Source: UBA5972 sp964480735
GTDB lineage: Bacteria > Pseudomonadota > Alphaproteobacteria > Rhodobacterales > Rhodobacteraceae
Direction: 5' to 3'
Assembly: GCA_964480735.1 (NCBI GenBank)
Contig: CAYZQS010000001.1
Span: forward strand, 1 to 64,000
DNA: 64,000 nt
Below, piece after piece: positions 8,949-18,341 of this stretch. The position numbers and the translations under genes are program-made. The first letter of the stretch is position 1. Each line of letters begins with the position of its first letter. The notes under the pieces were generated by a model, which did not search any database, was not told where the DNA came from, and was given only the letters and a program-made list of their open reading frames with translations.

Positions 8949-9728
8949 ATGGAAGCCATTGGAATATCCATATTTCAACCACTATTGCGGTCGGAAACCC
9001 CGGCTGCGCGTCTAAGCTATCTGGATATTGCCGCCGAGCGGGCGTCTGAAAAAGACAGCTCGGTTCTGATATGCCCGGAGCTGTTTTTGCTGGGCAGCGG
9101 GCGGGCCGAAGACGTGCCGGAGCGTGCCGAGGCCGTGTCAGGCGAATACGCGGAACGGGTGGCGGAAATCGCCTTTTTGCATGATATTTGCCTGATTTAC
9201 GGCTACCCGGAAAAACGCGGCGAGCAGTTTCACAACGCGGCGGCATGTGTCACGCAAAACGGTACGGTTCTGGCAAACCACCGGAAAAACAATCTTGGCA
9301 CCGATACGGCACAGGCGGTTTTCACGGCCGGCGACGGGATCACCATGTTTGAGTTTGAGAGCTGGCGCATTGCGCTGTTTTTTGATGCAGAGACAGAGCT
9401 TCCCGATCTTGCCCATGCCGCCGTGATGGCCGGTGCGCAACTTTTTATTGTGGTTGCCGGACCTGACGGTGGGCGTCCAATTGACGGCAAAACCCTGTTG
9501 GCCACCCGGGCGTTTGAAAGCAAAACCTATCTGGCCTTTGCCACCTACGCAAAGGACGCAAGCGGCCAGGGCAGTGCCATATTTGATCCCACCGGCGGTG
9601 TGGTGGCCGGGGCGGGGTACGGGCAGGAAATTCTGACTGCGCGTTTGAACCCGGACAGTTTAACGCTTGCGCGTCAGGGCGTTCCGTTTATCAATGACCG
9701 GCGCCCGTTCACCGATGATTTATTTTAG
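8949..9728 (+). CDS. Nitrilase-superfamily protein without the catalytic cysteine
   Basis: A 259-residue carbon-nitrogen hydrolase fold. The Glu (CPELFLLG, Glu44) and Lys (NHRKNNLG, Lys113) of the Glu-Lys-Cys triad are present. The nucleophile segment, normally RIGxLICYDxEFPE, reads RIALFFDAETELPD at 140-153. In an ungapped alignment Asp146 takes the place of Cys, and no Cys is close. It therefore cannot work as a normal amidase or nitrilase and may be a binding or regulatory relative, or use other chemistry. It starts a run of four coupled genes, with 14 bp to the M19 gene. The ATG has no clear ribosome-binding site. Confidence 0.82.
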   Translation: MEAIGISIFQPLLRSETPAARLSYLDIAAERASEKDSSVLICPELFLLGSGRAEDVPERAEAVSGEYAERVAEIAFLHDICLIYGYPEKRGEQFHNAAACVTQNGTVLANHRKNNLGTDTAQAVFTAGDGITMFEFESWRIALFFDAETELPDLAHAAVMAGAQLFIVVAGPDGGRPIDGKTLLATRAFESKTYLAFATYAKDASGQGSAIFDPTGGVVAGAGYGQEILTARLNPDSLTLARQGVPFINDRRPFTDDLF

Positions 9729-9742
9729 GGTAATACCGTTCT

Positions 9743-10732
9743 ATGTCCAACGCTCCTGTCATTGATGGATTGCAATACGCCAACTGGTCTGAAAAAATAT
9801 TTCGTCAGATGAATGCGGGCGGTTTGCACGCGGTGCATGTCACCATCGCCTATCACGAAATATTCCGCGAAACGGTCTTGAATGTGGAAACCTGGAACCG
9901 GTATTTTGAACGCCACCCCGATCTGATATTCATGGGCCGCACCGGCGATGATGTGCGCCGCGCCCAGCAGGACGGGCGCACCGCAATATTTTTTGGCTTT
10001 CAAAACCCCTCGCCGATTGAGGATGATATCGGCTTGGTTGAGGTGTGCCACACGCTGGGCGCACGGTTTATGCAACTGACGTATAACAACCAGTCGCTGC
10101 TGGCCACCGGGTGTTACGAGGATGACGATACCGGCTTGACCCGCATGGGCAAACAGGTGGTGAACGAGATGAACCGCGTGGGGCTGGTGGTGGACATGAG
10201 CCACTCTGCAACGCGGTCCACCTTGGATGCGATTGAATATTCCGCCAGACCGATTGCCATCACCCACGCCAATCCGCACAGCTGGCACGCGGCGCTGCGC
10301 AACAAATCAGACACTGTTTTGCGGGCCCTGAACGACTCTGGCGGGATGTTGGGATTTTCGCTTTATCCGCATCATCTGAAAGGCGGGCCTGACTGCACCC
10401 TTGTGGAATTTGCGCAGATGATTGCGGATCATGCAGAGAAATATGGCAGCGAAAATATCGGCATCGGGTCTGACCTGTGTCAGGATCAACCTGATAGCGT
10501 AGTCACTTGGATGCGCAACGGGCGGTGGAGCCGCACGGTGGACTTTGGCGAGGGCAGTGCCGCCGCCGCCGGATTTCCGGATCAGCCGGAATGGTTCAAA
10601 GACAACCGCGATATGCCTAATCTGGCAAGGGGGCTTGGCGAGGTCGGGTTCAGCGACGCGGAGGTCGGCGCGATAATGGGGGGCAATTGGCTGCGGTTTT
10701 ATGATGCTTCTTTTGGACCGGCGGCGTTGTGA
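9743..10732 (+). CDS. Peptidase M19 (membrane dipeptidase) family protein with altered metal site
   Basis: A 329-residue protein clearly of the renal-dipeptidase (M19) family: GLTRMGKQVVNEMNRVGLVVDMSHS (131-155), ITHANPHSWHAALRNKSD (173-190) and IGIGSDL (239-245). His154, His175, Arg186 and Asp244 match known ligands. The N-terminal His-x-Asp ligand pair (usually DGHND) is DGLQY here (8-12), and the bridging Glu (usually EGG) is Gln87 in GFQNP. Half the binuclear zinc site is therefore missing. I recall related alphaproteobacterial sequences sharing the DGLQYANW start, so this is a subfamily rather than a damaged gene. Its stop overlaps the next gene by 4 bases. Confidence 0.83.
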   Translation: MSNAPVIDGLQYANWSEKIFRQMNAGGLHAVHVTIAYHEIFRETVLNVETWNRYFERHPDLIFMGRTGDDVRRAQQDGRTAIFFGFQNPSPIEDDIGLVEVCHTLGARFMQLTYNNQSLLATGCYEDDDTGLTRMGKQVVNEMNRVGLVVDMSHSATRSTLDAIEYSARPIAITHANPHSWHAALRNKSDTVLRALNDSGGMLGFSLYPHHLKGGPDCTLVEFAQMIADHAEKYGSENIGIGSDLCQDQPDSVVTWMRNGRWSRTVDFGEGSAAAAGFPDQPEWFKDNRDMPNLARGLGEVGFSDAEVGAIMGGNWLRFYDASFGPAAL

Positions 10733-12414
10733 CCCAAGCTGTGGCAGGTGAAACCCGCTTGCGGTCGCCTGATGTGGTCATGCGGCTTGACCGGATGGGG
10801 TCGTTCTTTCCCACCCGACTAAGTTTCATGCGTTCGTTCATGCGTTATTTGGCAAGCGAGCTGGCACAGGTCAGCCGACCGGTCTGGCAGATGAACGCCC
10901 AGGGTTTTGGGCGTGCGGTCTATTCCGTGCGCCTTGCCAAGCAGGATTATTCGCTGGTTGCATTTTCCAACGCGCTGAAAGACGAGGACCGGTCTGACCG
11001 GGTGATCGCCTCGGCCTGGGACACCGCCTTTGTGTTGTTTGACGGGGTGCCCGACGTTGATGATCTGGACAGGTTACAGAAAAATGCACCGCATCAGGAG
11101 GCGGGGCGTTTTACCGGCAGCGAACTAACCCTGTCCCGCGCCAATAAATCCACCCGTTTCTTTGAGCATGTGGTTGATCGCCTGAGCCGGGGCGAACAAC
11201 CGGATGCGGCGCTGTTGACCAAAACCGGATATCTGATGCGCACAACGGCGGTATACGGCAACGGCAAATTTGGCATCGCGGACCGCCGCAAAATCATGCA
11301 CCGCGCACCGTTTAAAGGGCCGTATCAGGCGGAAATGCTGACCGTTTGGCTGATCCGCGAATTTTCGATGGATCTGGCGGATCACGTGGCCAGCGCCAGA
11401 GATCCCGCCAACGCGGTTTGCCTGCACAGCGACGTGCGGCGGCAGTTGGGGGTTGGCAACGCCACGGGTCTGGGCATGGCGCCGTTTTTGGTGAACCATC
11501 CGGTGTTGCTGAACAATTGGGTGCGGGCCTATGAAACCGCGCTGAACCGCGTGCGGGCAATAAAGCGGTGCCCGGACAAAGTTGCGCAGACTATCCTGCT
11601 GCTGATCAGGCGGGCCAAAGCGCATCTGCAGCAATGGTCGGTTGATGACGAAATCCAGACCGCACGGATAATAACGCTGCGCCGGGAGCTTGCCGAGATC
11701 AGCGATTTTGTCACGCCTGCAAGGTTGGCAGGCCCATATCCATTTGCGAAACTTCTGGACGCGGCCGGGGCGTATTCACTGGAATGTCAGGAATTGCTGG
11801 CGGCTTTGGTGTTGGAGCCGCACGGGCCGTTGATTGACGATCTGACCGACGAAATGGCCAGTGAAACAGAGGATGTTTTTGACCCGTCAATGACGGTTTC
11901 CGCCGTGCGGCGGCTTATTGACAGCAATTATGACTGGGCGTTGCAGATCGATTTTACCCGGCAACGCGCGACCGAAATGTTTTGGTATACATCGGCGGCA
12001 AAGCTGGAACCGCGGGTTGGCAACCGTTTCACGGAACCGGGTGCAGAGTGGGAAATGCCGCTGGATATTGCTTTTCGCGTGCGCGCACTGGTGCGTGATC
12101 TTGCGGGCGCGGATGCAAAAATGACGGTGGCGCGGTTTTTGGCAGGCAAGCCTGCGCATCGCTATGTCATTCAGCGCATTCAGATCAACGCCGCCCATCC
12201 CTACAGCGAAATTCGGGACAATCTGATAGACGGCGGGTGTCGGCCCATCGACATGCTGCGCTTTAAACTGGCGTTTTTTGGCGCGTCCAAGTTTGATCCG
12301 AAATCCGATTTGTGGACGCGGATCAACATGTTTCAGGGGGCACCGTTGCGTGGTGATATTGCGGCGGGCGATGTGGATGACTGGTGGTTGCCGGTGCTGG
12401 AGGGTGCTGTATGA
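10729..12414 (+). CDS. Conserved hypothetical protein, 561 residues
   Basis: I do not recognise the family. The protein begins at a GTG overlapping the M19 stop (GTGA) and ends by overlapping the next start (ATGA), so it is translationally coupled on both sides. It has no signal peptide and no clear membrane segment, and looks soluble and mixed alpha/beta. There is an Arg-rich N-terminal region (RLDRMGSFFPTRLSFMRSFMRYL), a central region with NATGLGMAPFLVNHPVLLNNW, and a Trp-rich C-terminus (DDWWLPVL). Coupling to the nitrilase- and M19-like proteins suggests a common process or complex. Codon use looks native. Confidence is for the gene being real. Confidence 0.85.
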   Translation: MTQAVAGETRLRSPDVVMRLDRMGSFFPTRLSFMRSFMRYLASELAQVSRPVWQMNAQGFGRAVYSVRLAKQDYSLVAFSNALKDEDRSDRVIASAWDTAFVLFDGVPDVDDLDRLQKNAPHQEAGRFTGSELTLSRANKSTRFFEHVVDRLSRGEQPDAALLTKTGYLMRTTAVYGNGKFGIADRRKIMHRAPFKGPYQAEMLTVWLIREFSMDLADHVASARDPANAVCLHSDVRRQLGVGNATGLGMAPFLVNHPVLLNNWVRAYETALNRVRAIKRCPDKVAQTILLLIRRAKAHLQQWSVDDEIQTARIITLRRELAEISDFVTPARLAGPYPFAKLLDAAGAYSLECQELLAALVLEPHGPLIDDLTDEMASETEDVFDPSMTVSAVRRLIDSNYDWALQIDFTRQRATEMFWYTSAAKLEPRVGNRFTEPGAEWEMPLDIAFRVRALVRDLAGADAKMTVARFLAGKPAHRYVIQRIQINAAHPYSEIRDNLIDGGCRPIDMLRFKLAFFGASKFDPKSDLWTRINMFQGAPLRGDIAAGDVDDWWLPVLEGAV

Positions 12415-13040
12415 TCACCTCTGGGTTTGAGATATTATCCACGGTTGACAAAGCCGCCTTTGCCTCTGGCATTCCACGTGGGCAGGCACGAGAAATCGGC
12501 AGAGCGGCACAGTGGTTATCAGCACACGGCATAGACGGCGTGCGGGCAACGCTGCCGGCCCTGAAAAATTTGACAACGCACTGCCAAATTCCGGACGCCA
12601 CCGGTGAAATCATCATGGCAGACGCCAGGGTTGCCCGCTGCGGTTTGTCGGTGATGGAGCTGTTGTTTTTTGATGCTTCTGTTGATGGATTTGAATTGCG
12701 GGCTGCGGACTCTCCGGTTTTGATGTTGGGAATTGCCGGAGTATCGGCGCAGGCCTACGGCAAGGCGGTTGGGCTGACTTTTTCCGGCGGCGGTGTCGTT
12801 GTTGTGCAGGGCGGGCAGCTGAAAATGACCGGTCAACCGGAATTTGCAGCAGGTGATGTGCGTATATTCTGCGATCCTGTGGAACGTGATGACCCTGTTA
12901 CCGAAGCCCAAGACGGCCCATTTGAAACCGCCGACGGGCATTGGCAGGAAATCGCCGCACTGGCATCGCGCATTTATGTGCCGGAGTCTGAAAGTTCCCG
13001 CAATGTTGGGGCCGGCGCGGGGCTTACGGACAACGACTAG
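12411..13040 (+). CDS. DUF3726-like protein
   Basis: A 209-residue protein starting at ATG 12411, overlapping the preceding stop by 4 bases; an upstream in-frame start would overlap far more. The N-terminal pattern (GIPRGQAREIGRAAQWLSAHGIDGV) resembles what I recall of DUF3726 proteins, a family of about 200-240 residues in alpha- and gammaproteobacteria with no known function. The middle has a Gly-rich hydrophobic strand (GLTFSGGGVVVVQGG). There is no signal peptide and no catalytic motif that I can name. It is the fourth gene of the nitrilase-M19 operon. The DUF number is from memory and should be confirmed by a profile search. Confidence 0.72.
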   Translation: MITSGFEILSTVDKAAFASGIPRGQAREIGRAAQWLSAHGIDGVRATLPALKNLTTHCQIPDATGEIIMADARVARCGLSVMELLFFDASVDGFELRAADSPVLMLGIAGVSAQAYGKAVGLTFSGGGVVVVQGGQLKMTGQPEFAAGDVRIFCDPVERDDPVTEAQDGPFETADGHWQEIAALASRIYVPESESSRNVGAGAGLTDND

Positions 13041-13098
13041 CGCGGCTGTTGCAATTCGTGTAGCCTGGAGCTGTGCAATGTTCCGCCGGAGGTAACTG

Positions 13099-13401
13099 AT
13101 GTTAAAATCTGCAACGCTGCTGCTGAGCGCCCTTGCCGCGGGCCTTGCAATTACCGGGTCCAGCCAAGCCGCCACGTGCAAAGTCAACTTTATCCAGGGC
13201 GCAAACGGGGCGCTGCTGACTGGTCACAGCAGAAAAGCTGCCCGCCAAAACGCGCTGGTGGTGTGGGAGACCAAGGTTGTGGCTTCTGTCGGGCCGCAAT
13301 GGAGCCGTTGGGAAATCAGCCACAATCGCAGTTTGGAGTGTTTTCGCAACAAGGCCCGAAGGTGGAAATGCACAGCCCGGGCACAGCCGTGTAAGGGGTA
13401 G
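13099..13401 (+). CDS. Small secreted cysteine-containing protein
   Basis: A 100-residue protein with a strong ribosome-binding site (GGAGG at 13088-13092) and a clear signal peptide (LLLSALAAGLAITGSSQA, cleavage near residue 25). The mature part is basic, about 75 residues, with four Cys (CKV near the start, then LECF, WKC and QPCKG), which suggests two periplasmic disulfides. It also has Trp pairs (QWSRWEISH). No family is recognised. It lies 58 bp after the DUF3726-like gene and could belong to the same transcript. Confidence 0.7.
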   Translation: MLKSATLLLSALAAGLAITGSSQAATCKVNFIQGANGALLTGHSRKAARQNALVVWETKVVASVGPQWSRWEISHNRSLECFRNKARRWKCTARAQPCKG

Positions 13402-13418
13402 TGCGGCGTTAAGCAGAC

Positions 13419-14195
13419 CTATGGGGTGCTGTTGATCCCGGCTGTTTGCCGCTGCTCAGACGTGGAGCCTGAAAACAGCGGCCCGTTGATTTCGCGCACC
13501 AGTTTTTTTCGGATTGCCTCGGCGAAATCCTCAAACGCGGAGACGATAATCAGGAACGCTCCGGGCCCGCCGATCACCTGATTTAAATAGTGCTGCCGCA
13601 GGTCTTCGCGGTCCAGCTCGCCAAGGTCATAGTCAAACTGAATGATCACCAGCCCGTTGATGACAATGCCGCGCTGCACTGCCGCGTCGCGCTGTGGTGC
13701 CGGAGAGCCTGTGCTGCTGGTGCCGTCACCGGACACATCAATCACCCGGCGCAGCCCGTCAAATCCGTTGCCCGCAAACAATTCGGACGAATAGCGAATG
13801 GCGCCGCCGATATCGGTAAATCCCTGCATCTGACGCGGCACCGCCCTGATCTTTGCGGAAAACCGGCTGGCACTTTGCGCGTCGGAAATATGCGTCCAGG
13901 GCACGGCGGTTTGGTGTTGCCCTTCGCCGGACCACTGTACCAGCGTTACCGCAATGCCAAGATCGCCGGTGCTTTTGATGGCGTTGATCACGTCAGGATG
14001 CTGAAACGCCAGTTCCAGCCCCCGCCATTGCAGTTCAAACTCGCTGTCATCCACGCTGGTAGAGGTATCAATGGCCAGAACCAGCTCCAGATCCACGGTC
14101 TGTCGGGGCTGGCCAGTCGCGGTTTGCGCGATTGCAGTTGCCAGAAAAATCAAAGCGAAGGTCAGATTAAATCGAGTTTTCATCCGCGTGGTCAT
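13419..14195 (-). CDS. DUF1194 von Willebrand-type secreted protein
   Basis: A 258-residue protein with an N-terminal signal peptide (about 1-28, ending ATGQP) and a vWA-type metal-dependent adhesion fold. The MIDAS motif is DTSTS (residues 43-47), with a Thr-Asp further on (GFTDIGGAI) and DVSGDG as the third element. The pattern matches DUF1194, found widely in alphaproteobacteria and of unknown role, probably protein-protein contact in the periplasm. An alternative ATG four codons later (MKTRF) is possible. It ends 17 bp from the convergent small secreted protein. Confidence 0.83.
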   Translation of the reverse strand: MTTRMKTRFNLTFALIFLATAIAQTATGQPRQTVDLELVLAIDTSTSVDDSEFELQWRGLELAFQHPDVINAIKSTGDLGIAVTLVQWSGEGQHQTAVPWTHISDAQSASRFSAKIRAVPRQMQGFTDIGGAIRYSSELFAGNGFDGLRRVIDVSGDGTSSTGSPAPQRDAAVQRGIVINGLVIIQFDYDLGELDREDLRQHYLNQVIGGPGAFLIIVSAFEDFAEAIRKKLVREINGPLFSGSTSEQRQTAGINSTP

Positions 14196-14285
14196 TGGTT
14201 GAATTCAATTTCGCTTGGATAACAGGAAAACCGGCAAATGTGTACTTTGGTTGATATTATCCGACGTGGCCAATCCGAACCACAT

Positions 14286-15341
14286 TTACAAAACGCTTTG
14301 GGCGAACACGTTTTGCAAAAAGAACAGTCCGATAAAGCAGATGATGGCGGCCAGAAACGGCGTAAGCACCCACCCCAAAACGATGCGCAACAACATCCGC
14401 ACGCGCAGGCCCTGCATGCCTTGCATCAATGTTATGCCAACAACCGCGCCAACGACGGCCTGCGAGGAAGACACCGGAACCAACGGAATTGTCGGCAGCC
14501 CGTTGCCGGCAAGCCAGGCTTCCAACCCGCGCGAGGCAAATATGAACAAAACAATCGAATGTGCGGTAACAGCCGCCCACGCGGCGATGGGTGATATCCG
14601 GCTAAGGCCGGTGCCAACCGTCAACATCACCCGTTTGGAATAGGTCAATACGCCAACAGCGATGGCCAATCCGCCCAGCAAAAACAGCTGCTCGGCTGCT
14701 GATATTGTAAACAGATCGGCGACGACAATATCGCGGAAAGGCGACGAAGGCAGGAACACACCAACCACATTGGAAATGTTATTTGCGCCCAGCGAATAGG
14801 CCCCAAAGGCGCCTGCAACCAGCAGGCCAACGCGCGTGTAGGCATCAACCCGCAGCATATGCGGCTTGGTGTGGCGCATAATAAACGAGGTGCCACTGAA
14901 AAGTGCCATTGCGATCAAGGCCGCCAGTACGGGGCAAATGATCCAGGTGGCCAAAATTGTCGAAAGGGTGTTGATGTCCGTATCCACGCCGGAAAACAGG
15001 TTCCATCCGACAATCGCCCCGACAATGGCTTGGGTTGTGGATACCGGCAATCCGGCTTTGGTCATGGTAAAGACCGACAGGGCAGCGGAAAGTGCCGCCA
15101 TGAATGCGCCGGCGGGCTGGGTGATGGAGCCAAGTTTGCCAAGCGTATGCGCGGCACCGGCCCCGGATACGACCGCGCCCAAAACCAAAAATACTGAACA
15201 GATTATGGCCGCTGTAAGCCACGGGATCATCTTGGTGCCAACCGCCGTGCCAAAAACATTGGCCGCATCGTTGGCCCCCAGCGCCCAGCCCAAAAACAGA
15301 CCGCTGGACAAGAAGATCAAAATTGTCGGATCAACCTGCAC
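14286..15341 (-). CDS. pit: Inorganic phosphate transporter, PiT family
   Basis: A 351-residue integral membrane protein with about 10 hydrophobic segments and the two inverted PiT signatures: GANDAANVFGTAVGT (22-36) and GANNISNVVGVF (about 204-215). It imports metal-phosphate with protons at low affinity. VSTTQAIVGAIVG and VSSSQAVVGAVVG are the paired loop motifs of the two halves. It follows the DUF47 gene by 7 bases on the same strand, the usual arrangement in which the PhoU-like partner modulates transport. Confidence 0.92.
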   Translation of the reverse strand: MQVDPTILIFLSSGLFLGWALGANDAANVFGTAVGTKMIPWLTAAIICSVFLVLGAVVSGAGAAHTLGKLGSITQPAGAFMAALSAALSVFTMTKAGLPVSTTQAIVGAIVGWNLFSGVDTDINTLSTILATWIICPVLAALIAMALFSGTSFIMRHTKPHMLRVDAYTRVGLLVAGAFGAYSLGANNISNVVGVFLPSSPFRDIVVADLFTISAAEQLFLLGGLAIAVGVLTYSKRVMLTVGTGLSRISPIAAWAAVTAHSIVLFIFASRGLEAWLAGNGLPTIPLVPVSSSQAVVGAVVGITLMQGMQGLRVRMLLRIVLGWVLTPFLAAIICFIGLFFLQNVFAQSVL

Positions 15342-15348
15342 GAACCAC

Positions 15349-16002
15349 CTAGACCAGTCGTTTTATGGCGTATATTTCCAAACGGTCGGATACATCCTCG
15401 GCCCAATCCGCCACGTTGTCGATATGGGTCACAAAATCCCGCAGGTGAATTTTGTGTGCCAGATCCAGATCAGAGTCAAAAATCGCCTGTTTCAGATTGT
15501 CCGAAATCTTATCTGCCTCTTTTTCGTACAGCAGCACTTTGTGGTTGTGATCATTTACCGCGTTTGGGGAATGAAAAAAGGCGCGGGCCGCCAGCACCAG
15601 GCTGTCAACCGCCGAGACCACCATATTTGTCAGCTGTTTGAAGCCCGGGCGAAATTGTTCCAGTATTTCCGGGTTTTCGGTGCTGAACGCCTTTAGGGTA
15701 TCCTGAAAGAAATTAAGCAAATCATCGAGGGTTTCGATCAGGCCAAGCACGTCTCCACGGGATTCCGGGATCAGGGTTTGGGTGTAAAGTTCGGTCTTGA
15801 TCCGTCGGCGCAGATTGTCAGCATCGCTTTCAAGCTGGCGCACTTCATCCAGCTTTTTAATGAACTCGTCACATTGGCCGCTGCGCAAATAGGCTTTGAC
15901 CGCCAATTTGAACAGGATCGCGGCCTCTGACAGTTTGGTCAGAAAACCGTCAATTTCAAATTCCAGTTCCTTGGTTCGCCGAAACAATCTGAATTTATCC
16001 AT
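15349..16002 (-). CDS. DUF47 (PhoU-like) protein, Pit partner
   Basis: A 217-residue all-helical protein of the DUF47/TIGR00153 group, distantly related to PhoU. Features include ESDADNLRRRIKTELY near 75-90, a Glu/Asp-rich repeat (VLLYEKEADKISDNLKQAIF) and HIDNVADWAEDVSDRL near the end; such acidic ExxxD motifs bind metal clusters in PhoU-type proteins. It is encoded directly before pit and probably controls it. No Pho box was recognised upstream. Confidence 0.9.
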   Translation of the reverse strand: MDKFRLFRRTKELEFEIDGFLTKLSEAAILFKLAVKAYLRSGQCDEFIKKLDEVRQLESDADNLRRRIKTELYTQTLIPESRGDVLGLIETLDDLLNFFQDTLKAFSTENPEILEQFRPGFKQLTNMVVSAVDSLVLAARAFFHSPNAVNDHNHKVLLYEKEADKISDNLKQAIFDSDLDLAHKIHLRDFVTHIDNVADWAEDVSDRLEIYAIKRLV

Positions 16003-16098
16003 TGGGTCTCTCGGTTATTCTATGCAGCGCGCAGCGGCAGGCTTTTGGTTGATAGGCCGACAATTTTGTATACCCGTTCATTGCACCACCTTTTAGCC

Positions 16099-16800
16099 CT
16101 AAAGCGTGGTTCGGATTTGATACCCGGGTGCATAATGCAGCCGGACAGATGTTATCGGCTTTTTCTGATCCCAGGTTACGCGTTCGATCACAAACAGCGC
16201 GGTGCCGCAAGTAACCTTTAGGTGCCCGGATTGCGCCTGATCTGCACAAGCGGATGAAAACGTGATGTCGCCGTGGCTGAACGGGGCGTTCTGAACCAGC
16301 CATTCGTTGGCGTTGGTCGCGGTAAAATCAGCGTTCAGCGCGGTTTTGACCACCGATGTGTTGATCCAGCTGTCCTCTATCACAAAGGGCTGCCCGTCGG
16401 CGAAATGCAGGCTTGTCAGGTGCAGCAGATTGATGTCATCCCGCAGCTTCCAGGCGCGCGCCAACGGTTCTGGTGGTGCGGTAACGGCCCGCAACAGCAG
16501 GGCATACCGGTACTTATGCCCCCGGCTTTCAATTTCATGCCGGGTGATCGGGATAGACAACGTGGCTTTGCGGATCGGATTGACGACCACCCGCGTTCCG
16601 GCTTTGCGGCGGCGGTCAAGCAGTCCGCTTTCAGCCAGTTCGCGCAAGGCCCGGTTGACGGTCACCCGCGAACAGCCAAATTCCAGGGCCAGGTCTTCCT
16701 CGTTGGGGATCAGATCGCCCGGAGGCCACTGGCGGGTGGCAATTTTGCGGCGTGCCTCCACCTTGACGTCCTGAAAACTGATGGAGGATTTCAGGCTCAT
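16099..16800 (-). CDS. hutC: Histidine utilisation repressor HutC (GntR/UTRA)
   Basis: A 233-residue regulator. The N-terminal winged helix (IPNEEDLALEFGCSRVTVNRALRELAESGLLDRRRKAGTRV, about 30-70) is GntR type. The rest is a UTRA ligand-binding domain (RAWKLRDDINLLHLTSLHFADGQPFVIEDSWIN). HutC releases DNA on binding urocanate. Its ATG overlaps the hutF stop (ATGA), so the two are coupled. The palindrome at 18342-18357 between hutF and hutI is its likely operator, giving control of both arms of the hut locus including itself. Confidence 0.92.
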   Translation of the reverse strand: MSLKSSISFQDVKVEARRKIATRQWPPGDLIPNEEDLALEFGCSRVTVNRALRELAESGLLDRRRKAGTRVVVNPIRKATLSIPITRHEIESRGHKYRYALLLRAVTAPPEPLARAWKLRDDINLLHLTSLHFADGQPFVIEDSWINTSVVKTALNADFTATNANEWLVQNAPFSHGDITFSSACADQAQSGHLKVTCGTALFVIERVTWDQKKPITSVRLHYAPGYQIRTTL

Positions 16801-18319
16801 AGCCGGGCCATCAGGGCGGTGATGGTTTCAATGTACCGCGCTGTGATCCGGCCCTGCCGCACGTGGGCACCGTCCTTAACCACATGGCGACCGGCGGACC
16901 AAACGTCGGTAATCATGCGCTGCGAATTCGTAAAAACGAAGGTGTCCAGTGCTGTGTCTCCGGGTCTTCCGGTCAGGTTTGGATGACGCAAATCAAGCGC
17001 CAGTATATCGGCCAGTTGCCCCGGCTGGATGCTGCCGGTGTTTCGTCCGGCGGCGCTGGCCCCGCCAGCGGATATGTTTTCCCAAAGGCAGCGTCCGGTG
17101 GATTTATCCGNNNNNNNNNNNNNNNNNNNNNNNNNNNNNNNNNNNNNNNNNNNNNNNNNNNNNNNNNNNNNNNNNNNNNNNNNNNNNNNNNNNNNNNNNN
17201 NNNNNNNNNNCTGGCCCCGCCAGCGGATATGTTTTCCCAAAGGCAGCGTCCGGTGGATTTATCCGCCGTCGCAAAAAGCGCACGCCCGTGGTCGCGCAGG
17301 CGCTGGGAATACTCCAGCCCGCGCATTTCTCCGGCCAGTGAAATCCTGATATTGCTGTCGGTTCCAAGGCCAAACTGTCCACCGGCCCCCAGATACCTGA
17401 CGCCGTCAAATATCCCGTCGCCCAGACTGGCCTCTGTTTCCGGACACAGCCCGGCGGTCGCGCCGGTCTTTGCCAGCGCGGAGGTCTCGTCCGCTGTCAT
17501 CTGGGTGGCGTGGATCAAACACCAGCGGTCGTTCACATCGTGTTCGCCCAACAGCCATTGAACCGGGCGGGCACCGCGGGCGGCTGACACCTCCTTCACT
17601 TCGGCGGTCTGTTCGGCCACGTGAATGTGAAACGGCGCGTCCGGCAACAGGTCGGCCGCGTGCCCTAAACCTTCGGGCGAAACCGCCCGCAGGCTGTGCG
17701 GGGCAATGCCCAGATTGGCGTCCGGCGGCAGCGACGAAAGCGCTGTTGCCGTGCCGTCGATCAGTTTGGCGAACCGGTCAATCGAACTGCCAAAGCGGCG
17801 CTGGCCGTCACCCAATGCCCTGCCGTCACAGCCGCCAACCTGATAAAGAACCGGCAGCATTGTCAGGCCGATTTCTGTGTCCTGCGCGGCTGCGACGATG
17901 CTGTCGGCCATTTCCGCCGGATTGTCATAGGCCGCCCCGTCGATCTGGTGATGCAGATAATGAAATTCGCACACCGAACCAAAGCCCGCCTGCAGCATCT
18001 CCATCTGCGCAAACGCCGTGATGGCGTGTACATCGTCCGGCGTCAGGTGATCCAGAAACCTGTACATCAACTGCCGCCATGTCCAAAAGCTGTCGGCTGC
18101 CTGTGCGCCGCGGGCTTCGGTCAGGCCTGCCATTGCGCGTTGAAAACCGTGTGAATGCAGGTTGACGGGGGCCGGAACAACCGTGCCAAAGCGCGGCGCG
18201 CTGCCGGGTTTTGCGTTTGGCGAAACGCCGGTAATTACGCCGTCATCGCCGATTTCAATCAACGCGCCCTGCTGCCAGCCCTGCGGCGTTAATACTGTTC
18301 GTGCCCAAATGGTCTGCAT
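16797..18319 (-). CDS. hutF: Formimidoylglutamate deiminase, split by a spurious N run
   Basis: Converts N-formimino-glutamate to N-formyl-glutamate and ammonia, the bacterial HutF branch of histidine breakdown. An amidohydrolase with metal ligands NLHSHGFQRA near residue 55, FHIHVAEQ, LIHAT and GTDSNIRI. I start it at ATG 18319 (MQTIWARTVLTP); a further upstream ATG would run through the operator. The N run 17111-17210 is flanked by an identical 55-bp sequence. Joining the copies gives WENISAGGASAAGRNTGSI in one frame and a normal protein of about 455 residues. The downstream enzyme HutG (formylglutamate amidohydrolase) is not in the window. Confidence 0.92.
17111..17210. other. Scaffold gap of 100 N, no real sequence missing
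   Basis: The 55 bases at 17056-17110 recur exactly at 17211-17265, the same signature as at 1227-1326. Collapsing 155 bases repairs hutF. Confidence 0.9.
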
Positions 18320-18341
18320 GATCGTTCCGCATTGACAATTA

